Below, piece by piece: positions 1 to 5,696 of a DNA stretch of 8,542 nt. Origin of the DNA: Candidatus Zixiibacteriota bacterium (lineage in GTDB: Bacteria; Zixibacteria; MSB-5A5; GN15; FEB-12); assembly GCA_022570975.1 (NCBI GenBank), contig JACZYS010000013.1, positions 12,668 through 21,209 on the forward strand. The letters are read 5' to 3'. How positions within the stretch are numbered: the stretch's first letter is position 1; every line of letters begins with the position of its first letter. The notes beneath the pieces are model-generated. The model was not told where the DNA came from, ran no database searches, and was given only the letters and a program-made list of their open reading frames with translations. The translations under genes and the position numbers were made by a program.

Positions 1-225
1 TTTGTTATTAACCCCGGAAAGAAAATCATTCTAGACTATTTCAAGAGGTCAGAAAAAATAGAAAGAATACTAAAAGAGAGAAAAAAAGGCTCAATTATTT
101 CATCAAATACATCTACCATTCCATTAAAAGTTTTATCATCAAAAATGTCTGATGAAGACAAAAAAGATTTTTTTCTCGGCAGTCATAATCTGCCTTTCCG
201 GATCGTTGGCTATGGCAGAAAATGA
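1..225 (+). CDS. Possible 3' end of an upstream gene, product unknown (5' end outside window)
   Basis: Reading from base 1 the frame is open for 74 codons and stops with TGA at 223-225. The translation begins FVINPGKKIILDYFKRSEKI and ends FRIVGYGRK; it is rich in Lys, Ile and Ser, and I recognise no domain. Its last 74 bases lie inside the signal-peptide region of the next gene in another frame, which is a long overlap for two real genes. Either this is the genuine C-terminus of a gene entering from the left, or it is a chance open frame in AT-rich DNA. No Shine-Dalgarno or clear promoter for the next gene is visible in 1-151, which mildly favours transcription from upstream. Confidence 0.35.
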   Translation, partial: FVINPGKKIILDYFKRSEKIERILKERKKGSIISSNTSTIPLKVLSSKMSDEDKKDFFLGSHNLPFRIVGYGRK

Positions 226-2089
226 GAATAAGAATAAAGATACAGCCCACTCACCGGAATCACACATTTACCGTCTGAAGATTCATGAACGAGAGACAGC
301 TGAAAATTATCTTTTTGTTTTAGAGCAGCTGGAGCTGTTGACAAAAGATTATACAAAATATTTGAGAAAGTATGAAGATGATATTTCTGCTGATTACCAG
401 AAATCTTTAAATTTGATTTCTATAAATCTCTCGACCGGAAAATATCATAAGGATTTTTTCCGACTCAAGAAAGATATCAACAGTTATCAGTTGGAATTTG
501 CAAAATATTTGAACGAACTTTCCAAGCACAGAAAATTGAAAAGGCTCCACTATATTGCAGCAAATCTCCAGGATGAGCTGGCTAATATTGATGAGCTGAT
601 TGAAGATGAGATTGATATCAGTCTTGAGAACATAGAAGAACTGGGAAGAATTGAATTGTTTTTGGAACACAAATTTGACAGAACAAAAATCTGGTTTGAT
701 ATAGACTCGGGCAAGTCAATTTCATTTTTTGAGGTTATCAGGGAAAGTTCAGACAGTTTATCTGCCGTTGTCACATTAAAGTTATTCGAGGATGGCAATA
801 TTGTACCTATAATTGTTAATGTTCCCGAAATATCTGTGGTCACTGAACCGCTGGAGGCTCCAGGAACGTCAAGAGCACCAAGAACAGCAAGAACGCAAGA
901 AGACCCGATAATAACATTTAAGTATCCCGACGAACACGGGCATAAAGACAGAGACAAAATCACAAGAGTACGCACTATTAGTAAAACGAGTGATGAAATC
1001 TCAAACTCTATTCTGGTTGTGATTGATAATCCTGCCGGAATTATTGAAGTAACCGGCTGGGATAGGCCTTATGTATCTGTTAGTGCAAAAGTTGAGACCT
1101 CTTCATCAGAAGTAAGCAAAGCCGAAAAACTAAGTGCATCAGTTGATATCCGTATTTATCAATCGAGAGGACAACTTTTTGTCGAAAGTGTAATTCCAAA
1201 ACTAAGAAGCAGCGAGAGTTTAATCTCCCACTATTCCGCAATGGTCAAAGTGCCGTCTGAGAACAATCTGGTTTGTAACAGTTCTTATGGTAAGTTAACT
1301 ATCAGTAATATTGAGGCAAATATTAAATTATCGGCCAAGCAATCAAACCTGAGTATTTCAAATATCTCCGGAAATATAAAGACAAAAAACTTTAAAGGCT
1401 CAATCAAGTTAATGAACTCAGAAGGTGCAATTGACTTAACAAACTCATATGGGCTTGTAAGTATTTATGACTGCAAAGGAATAATGAACATCAGCAATAA
1501 TTTCTCTGACACCAAAATAATTAATTCTGAAGGAGAGGCACATATTTCCGGCAGCGGGGAAGTTGAGATAAAACAATTTGAAGGAGATATTGATATCTCC
1601 AACAGCTGCGGAAAAATTGTGGTGACAAATGTAGATGGAAATCTGATTGCAAAGAATTCATATGAGTCTGTTTTTGTCAGGCAAATAGATGGGGACGTTG
1701 AAATAGAAAATAGTTTTGGAAATATAACGGCCAATAACATTTCCGGAAAAATTACAGCCTCCAATAAGTTTGCTTCTATAATGCTAACCGATTTTTATGG
1801 CCCGTTAACTCTCAACAATCAAAACGGAAATATAAACCTCATGTTCTATAATGAGTTAAATGGTAACTCAATCATTATTGCAGACGGCGGTGAAGTCAGT
1901 TTGACATTTGTGGAAATACCTGATATGACTTTTTCTGCAAATACTTTTGGCGGAGAAATAATAAGTTTTGTACCGCTTGAGGTTACCGGTAACGAAAACT
2001 TAAAAACATCGACTCACATTTTTGGAAGTGGTGGTAATTTGTTCGAAGTAAAAGGTACGAAATCTTCAATCTACCTGACAAGAAAATAG
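152..2089 (+). CDS. Exported DUF4097-like beta-solenoid (putative adhesin-family) protein with helical N-terminal domain
   Basis: The 645-residue product starts with a clear signal peptide (MKTKK, hydrophobic core about 6-20, likely cleavage after AMA at 22), which fixes the start at 152 although no Shine-Dalgarno is visible. Residues about 30-190 are charged and look alpha-helical. A Pro/Ala/Arg/Thr-rich linker lies near 234-252. From about 285 the protein matches the style of the DUF4097/putative adhesin family: an opening NSILVVIDNPAG strand, then from 371 to 565 a run of 9-residue strands pairing into 18-residue turns of the form [N-x-x-G]-hydrophobic alternation (NVDG, QIDG, NSFG, NISG), then a beta-rich cap. 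It is presumably periplasmic or surface-located. The family name is misleading: no adhesive role is shown here. In other bacteria such genes often follow sigma/anti-sigma pairs, but none can be identified in the 151 bases upstream. The gene converges on the HDOD gene. Confidence 0.8.
   Translation: MKTKKIFFSAVIICLSGSLAMAENENKNKDTAHSPESHIYRLKIHERETAENYLFVLEQLELLTKDYTKYLRKYEDDISADYQKSLNLISINLSTGKYHKDFFRLKKDINSYQLEFAKYLNELSKHRKLKRLHYIAANLQDELANIDELIEDEIDISLENIEELGRIELFLEHKFDRTKIWFDIDSGKSISFFEVIRESSDSLSAVVTLKLFEDGNIVPIIVNVPEISVVTEPLEAPGTSRAPRTARTQEDPIITFKYPDEHGHKDRDKITRVRTISKTSDEISNSILVVIDNPAGIIEVTGWDRPYVSVSAKVETSSSEVSKAEKLSASVDIRIYQSRGQLFVESVIPKLRSSESLISHYSAMVKVPSENNLVCNSSYGKLTISNIEANIKLSAKQSNLSISNISGNIKTKNFKGSIKLMNSEGAIDLTNSYGLVSIYDCKGIMNISNNFSDTKIINSEGEAHISGSGEVEIKQFEGDIDISNSCGKIVVTNVDGNLIAKNSYESVFVRQIDGDVEIENSFGNITANNISGKITASNKFASIMLTDFYGPLTLNNQNGNINLMFYNELNGNSIIIADGGEVSLTFVEIPDMTFSANTFGGEIISFVPLEVTGNENLKTSTHIFGSGGNLFEVKGTKSSIYLTRK
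1262..1846 (+). repeat. 9/18-residue solenoid repeats within the DUF4097-like protein
   Basis: Residues about 371-565 can be laid out as roughly 21 consecutive 9-residue units, with a few one- or two-residue slips. Examples are IDLTNSYGL, IDISNSCGK, VEIENSFGN and ITANNISGK. Units alternate between an N-[ST]-[YF]-G corner and a [VI]-[DS]-G corner, so the true period is 18 residues, two strands per turn. The repeat is visible in protein only; the DNA copies have diverged, so this is an old structural repeat and not a recent expansion. Confidence 0.75.
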
Positions 2090-2108
2090 GCTGAAAATCC
2101 CTAAGCTA

Positions 2109-3419
2109 TCAGGCATTGGAGGCTTGCTGAGCTTTTTCCATAGACGCCAGATGCTCTTTTAATTTCTCTTCAATATTTATAATATAAGTGTCATCGTGAT
2201 ATATGACCGTATCAAAAGAGGACAATTTCTTGAGCTCGTCCATTACCGCAGAGATGGTGTTGACACCGTTAATAATTACTTTAAGCGATTTATCCATTGT
2301 GTCTGAGTCGTCAGAAATATTCCCTTTTTCCAAACTGAGGTTTAATAGCTGGGCTCTGCCCATTATGGAGGCGTTGGCGTTGTTGATATAGTGATTGAAA
2401 GTCGCCGTGATAGTGTTGAGCACTTTTATGGCGGCCTGATTTTTGTCTTCCTTTTTTTCAATCTCGCTTCTGGTTACACGTTCTTCCAAAAGAGATTCGA
2501 CCGCCTGATAATGCCCGTAGAGCATTCTGTTGGCTTCAACAAGGAGGTCATTTGTCGAACCAATTTCAATCTCCAGAAAATTTGCTTCCTCAATAGTCTT
2601 GGCTAAAATTGAATCCTGGATTTCCCGCAATCTTTCTTCGTTCAGTCCCAAATTTGTGGCGACGAGATATTTCTTGCCAACATCCTCGCTACTTTTTGTC
2701 ACTGCAGAAGAGAGTGTGAATTTTGACATCATTGTTGCCAGAGCTAATATCTGGGAGAGTTTAAAGTCAGGATTCGTTTCACCTTCGGCAAATTCGCTAT
2801 AATAATGGCCAACAGCATCGCAAATCACTTGAGGAATATTCCACTGCTCCAGCAAGAACCTTCCCAATCTGGCATGATTGGTACCCCAGATTCCTTCCTC
2901 CAATCCAAGTATGTCCTCGCCGGCCTCGTATTTTTTCCAGATTCGGTCAAATTTTTCCGGGAACGATGACTCCATCACCAAAAGTCCAATATCATGAACC
3001 AAACCGGTAATGAATGCTTCTTCAATACATTCATATCTTATTGCTTCAGCTATCTCTCTTGCTGCTATTGCAACTTCAAGGGAATGTCTCCAGAATTTTT
3101 TCTTATCGATAGAACTGTTTAAACTTCCGGCAACATCATATATGGAAGTGGAAAGTGCCAGAGCGCTGATAGACCTCTGCCCCAAGGTCATCACGGCCAA
3201 ATTCATTGAACTTACATTTTTGCCACTGGTGTATATGGGCGAGTTGACAACTCGCAAGACTTTTGTTGTGAGCCCGGGGTCCTTGATTAAGACTTCGGCC
3301 AGGTCAGAAGCAGAAGCATCTTCATCCGATATAACTCTCAAGACTTCTGAAAGGGTCTGAGGAAGGGAAGAGAGTTCTTTATGCTCTCCAATTATCTGTT
3401 TGTAAAGTTCATTATCCAT
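2109..3419 (-). CDS. HDOD-domain signalling protein with C-terminal histidine-kinase-like DHp helices but no ATPase domain
   Basis: A cytoplasmic 436-residue protein without signal peptide or membrane segment. Residues about 15-215 form an HDOD domain: LPQTLSEVLRVI, the DPGLTTKVLRVVNSP motif (48-61), MNLAVMTLGQRSI, then H112, the H142-D143-I-G signature and H182/H205 in the HARLGRFLLEQWNIP...GHYY segment. The HD residues that bind metal in related hydrolases are therefore present, although HDOD proteins are generally regulators or scaffolds with no proven hydrolysis. A charged helical linker (about 280-330) leads to residues 331-402, which resemble the two-helix dimerisation/phosphoacceptor domain of histidine kinases: FNHYINNANASIMGRAQLL places H343 at the H-box position. 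No N/G-box ATPase domain follows. The start has a GGAG ribosome binding site 9 bases upstream. The gene lies 97 bp downstream of the exonuclease gene and may be co-transcribed with it. Confidence 0.85.
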   Translation of the reverse strand: MDNELYKQIIGEHKELSSLPQTLSEVLRVISDEDASASDLAEVLIKDPGLTTKVLRVVNSPIYTSGKNVSSMNLAVMTLGQRSISALALSTSIYDVAGSLNSSIDKKKFWRHSLEVAIAAREIAEAIRYECIEEAFITGLVHDIGLLVMESSFPEKFDRIWKKYEAGEDILGLEEGIWGTNHARLGRFLLEQWNIPQVICDAVGHYYSEFAEGETNPDFKLSQILALATMMSKFTLSSAVTKSSEDVGKKYLVATNLGLNEERLREIQDSILAKTIEEANFLEIEIGSTNDLLVEANRMLYGHYQAVESLLEERVTRSEIEKKEDKNQAAIKVLNTITATFNHYINNANASIMGRAQLLNLSLEKGNISDDSDTMDKSLKVIINGVNTISAVMDELKKLSSFDTVIYHDDTYIINIEEKLKEHLASMEKAQQASNA

Positions 3420-3443
3420 TAATAATCTCCATTAAGATTATTA
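3420..3443 (-). promoter_or_regulatory. Inverted repeat overlapping the HDOD gene ribosome binding site
   Basis: On the minus strand the sequence reads TAATAATCT, a six-base loop TAATGG, then AGATTATTA directly followed by the ATG of the HDOD gene. The two 9-base arms are perfectly complementary. The Shine-Dalgarno GGAG straddles the loop and the 3' arm, so folding of the mRNA, or a protein bound to the DNA palindrome, could limit expression. Its function is inferred. The stem is A/T-rich with one G-C pair, so the RNA hairpin would be weak. Confidence 0.45.
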
Positions 3444-3508
3444 TCGGTAGTTTAAGGATAAATTAAATATCGATTGGAGTAGAAATTCTGAAAAACTCTA
3501 AAAAATCA

Positions 3509-4741
3509 TTAATACTTAAGCCGTTTATTTAGCCTGAAAATCCGCTTGTTTAAATCCATTTCGGAGGTTGTAGAAAAAGGGGCCATAGATTTTGCCTTTC
3601 GGGCATATTTTAGAGCGGCAGCAAAATCTTTTTGTTTATGCTCCCAATATTTTGCCAGCTCAATTAACGCCAGGTATGACTCTTTTGACTTTCCACTTGC
3701 TGAAAGGTTTTCCCATATATTTGTTGCCCTGCTTAAGTTACCCGATTTTTTGCTGGCCAAAGAATGGTATAAAAGAATATCATTTGGCAAGGTGGAATGA
3801 CTGTTACCAAAAATTCTCTTCTTTATTTGTTCTGAATTTTTAAACTCCCCGATTCTATCAAAATGCTTCGACAGACAGTGCAGGTCATCTAAAGAACTCA
3901 AATTTTTACCGGCAGAACTATATATCTGGTGCAAATTTTCAAACAGGTAAAAGAGAGACAAAATATCCAGGCGGTTATGAAGCAAAACCCGGTTCATTTG
4001 TTTTAGAGAAAAATTATTCAACCATTCAAAATAAACATACGGAACCAAATAGCCGGGTATGTCATCTGTCCGATAAAACTGAAAGAGCTCTTGTTCAATA
4101 TTTGTCAATTTGCAGTTTTTTAATCTTCGCTTGAATATTCTTCGTGAATGAACAAGAAGGTCTATATGCCTGGCATATTTAAAGCTCTTACCCAGTCTGT
4201 TTATTATCAGCCTGCTGTTTAATAGTGGAATATCAAAAGAGGCACCATTATAACTGACCAGAATTTTATTGGAAGAAATTTCTTCCCGAATAGCTTCCAG
4301 CATGAAAGATTCATCGGAATAATCGGGTAGAAAATATTGTCTTATTTCAAACCCCTGCTTGCTTATGGAGCCGATTCCGACAAGAAAGGCCGTGCTTCCG
4401 CTTCCTCCCAAACCGGTTGTCTCGGTGTCAATGAACAAAAGCTCATCCGGTTCAATTTTGGTTTTGCTCATATTTTTTTTCAAAGAGTGAGGGAAGAAAA
4501 TTTCTCTGTTGAGAAACTCTGAATCTACTTGATAATTCCCCAGTTTATGACTGAACGGGAAGGTCTCTTTTACAAGGCAATAAGTTCCCCCGGATGATGA
4601 TACCAACTCACCATTTAATTTTGAGGTAAGGATGTTATATTTTGCCGGATGAGTTATTTTTTTTCTATTTGTTTTTTCTGATTGGAGGAAAATAAGTTTT
4701 TCAAACTGAGATAGCTTGCCGGCTATATTATTTTTGCTCAT
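3509..4741 (-). CDS. YprB-type RNase H-like DEDD exonuclease with C-terminal TPR-like tail
   Basis: A 410-residue cytoplasmic protein of the RNase H-like 3'-5' exonuclease superfamily, YprB branch. The core spans about 98-272. Motif I is FIDTETTGLGG with D105 and E107; motif II is VSYNGASFDIPLLNSR with D170; motif III is HNRLDILSL with H255 and D259, giving a full DEDD set with an HxxxD arrangement. The segment TDDIPGYLVPYVYFEWL between motifs II and III is also typical of YprB-like proteins. Residues about 280-410 are helical; 354-388 (YLALIELAKYWEHK then AALKYARKAKSMAP) look like a TPR unit, suggesting protein contacts. The substrate, DNA or RNA, is not evident. The start codon lies inside the end of the HEAT gene (14-bp overlap) and has no good Shine-Dalgarno, which points to translational coupling. 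It is the last gene of the tightly packed operon. Confidence 0.87.
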   Translation of the reverse strand: MSKNNIAGKLSQFEKLIFLQSEKTNRKKITHPAKYNILTSKLNGELVSSSGGTYCLVKETFPFSHKLGNYQVDSEFLNREIFFPHSLKKNMSKTKIEPDELLFIDTETTGLGGSGSTAFLVGIGSISKQGFEIRQYFLPDYSDESFMLEAIREEISSNKILVSYNGASFDIPLLNSRLIINRLGKSFKYARHIDLLVHSRRIFKRRLKNCKLTNIEQELFQFYRTDDIPGYLVPYVYFEWLNNFSLKQMNRVLLHNRLDILSLFYLFENLHQIYSSAGKNLSSLDDLHCLSKHFDRIGEFKNSEQIKKRIFGNSHSTLPNDILLYHSLASKKSGNLSRATNIWENLSASGKSKESYLALIELAKYWEHKQKDFAAALKYARKAKSMAPFSTTSEMDLNKRIFRLNKRLKY

Positions 4742-5696
4742 TAGATATCAGAGATACCAGATCAATTGCTGAGTTAATTTTGAGAAGCACCAGCCGGTCT
4801 GTTTCTTTATCTATAATACTCTGACGAACAGAGCAATTATCCAGCGGGTCTGACAAGATTAAAGCAACCGCAGCCTGTGCTCTCCTGCTTGCGGATTCAG
4901 AAGCGGCCTGTTTTATCAACAGGTCATGGGCATCTCCGTGGTTAAGTTTTCCAAGCACCTGACAGGATAAATCACCTGTTAAGCCGTTTGCCGAGTTTAA
5001 AGAATCTGCTATGGAGCGGATAACTCTGGTGGTGTCAAGTTTGGTCAGGACTTCAATTGCAGACATACGGGCACCATAAAAATTATCGGCCAGTATGTGA
5101 ATCAGTTTTTCGATTGCCTCGTTTATTTTGAGTCTTCCCGATGCAACCACGGCTGCTTTTCTAACCTGACCCACCGAATCTGAGAGGGCGGCAATTACAG
5201 TTTGGTCAGCCTGATTGTCATTTATCTTGCCTAAAGCATCAACAGCTTTTTCCCTGACCTGCCACGATGGATGACCGGAGACGTTAATTAATGGTTTTAC
5301 AGCCGAAGAATCCTTAATATCCCCCAGCGCCCGACAGACTCTTAGCACTACCAATTTTTCCGGCCGGCTTAATGCAAGAATCAAATCTGGTACTGCCGGT
5401 GAACCGATTTTCTTTAAGATATTTATTATTGTCAGCCGCTCTCTTGCAGAGCGAGTGGTGAATTTATCTATCAGTCTGGGGACAGCATCTATACCCAGAT
5501 TGGCCAAAGCCTCAATTGCCGGTTCTACCCGGTCTCTATATTTTAGTTCTCCCGATGAGGAAATCACAAAAAGTGAGTCAATTTTCTTATCCAGATAACT
5601 GCTTGCCGATATAGAATTATTCATCAGAAATAAAAATAAGAATAACAAAGTTATTTTAACAATCACATTTATCACATTTATTGATAATCTGTTCAT
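4728..5696 (-). CDS. Exported HEAT-repeat (PBS-lyase-like) protein
   Basis: A 322-residue protein with a long hydrophobic N-terminus (about 8-25) and a plausible cleavage after SISA near residue 31, so it is exported or anchored. From about 56 it is built of HEAT-like helical repeats in exact 31-residue register: 82-112, 113-143, 144-174, 175-205, 206-236, 237-267, with partial units at both ends. Each carries the pattern VR-x-x-A-[AV]-x-A-L-G-K-[IL] followed by a second helix (VREKAVDALGKI, VRKAAVVASGRL). HEAT arrays are binding scaffolds; no catalytic residue is seen. The start overlaps the stop of the preceding gene as ATGA (4-bp overlap), with GGAAG seven bases upstream as ribosome binding site. 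The partner is probably another envelope protein, possibly the product of the preceding gene; this is inference. Confidence 0.82.
   Translation of the reverse strand: MNRLSINVINVIVKITLLFLFLFLMNNSISASSYLDKKIDSLFVISSSGELKYRDRVEPAIEALANLGIDAVPRLIDKFTTRSARERLTIINILKKIGSPAVPDLILALSRPEKLVVLRVCRALGDIKDSSAVKPLINVSGHPSWQVREKAVDALGKINDNQADQTVIAALSDSVGQVRKAAVVASGRLKINEAIEKLIHILADNFYGARMSAIEVLTKLDTTRVIRSIADSLNSANGLTGDLSCQVLGKLNHGDAHDLLIKQAASESASRRAQAAVALILSDPLDNCSVRQSIIDKETDRLVLLKINSAIDLVSLISNEQK

Noticed and set aside
550..975. A 141-codon open frame on the minus strand
   Set aside because: It is antisense to the DUF4097-like gene; its Ser/Leu-rich composition is the shadow of Glu/Asp-rich sense codons, and nothing supports its expression.
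2091..2112. Inverted repeat CTGA...TCAG between the convergent genes as a bidirectional terminator
   Set aside because: Only four base pairs with a 14-base loop and no T tract on either side.
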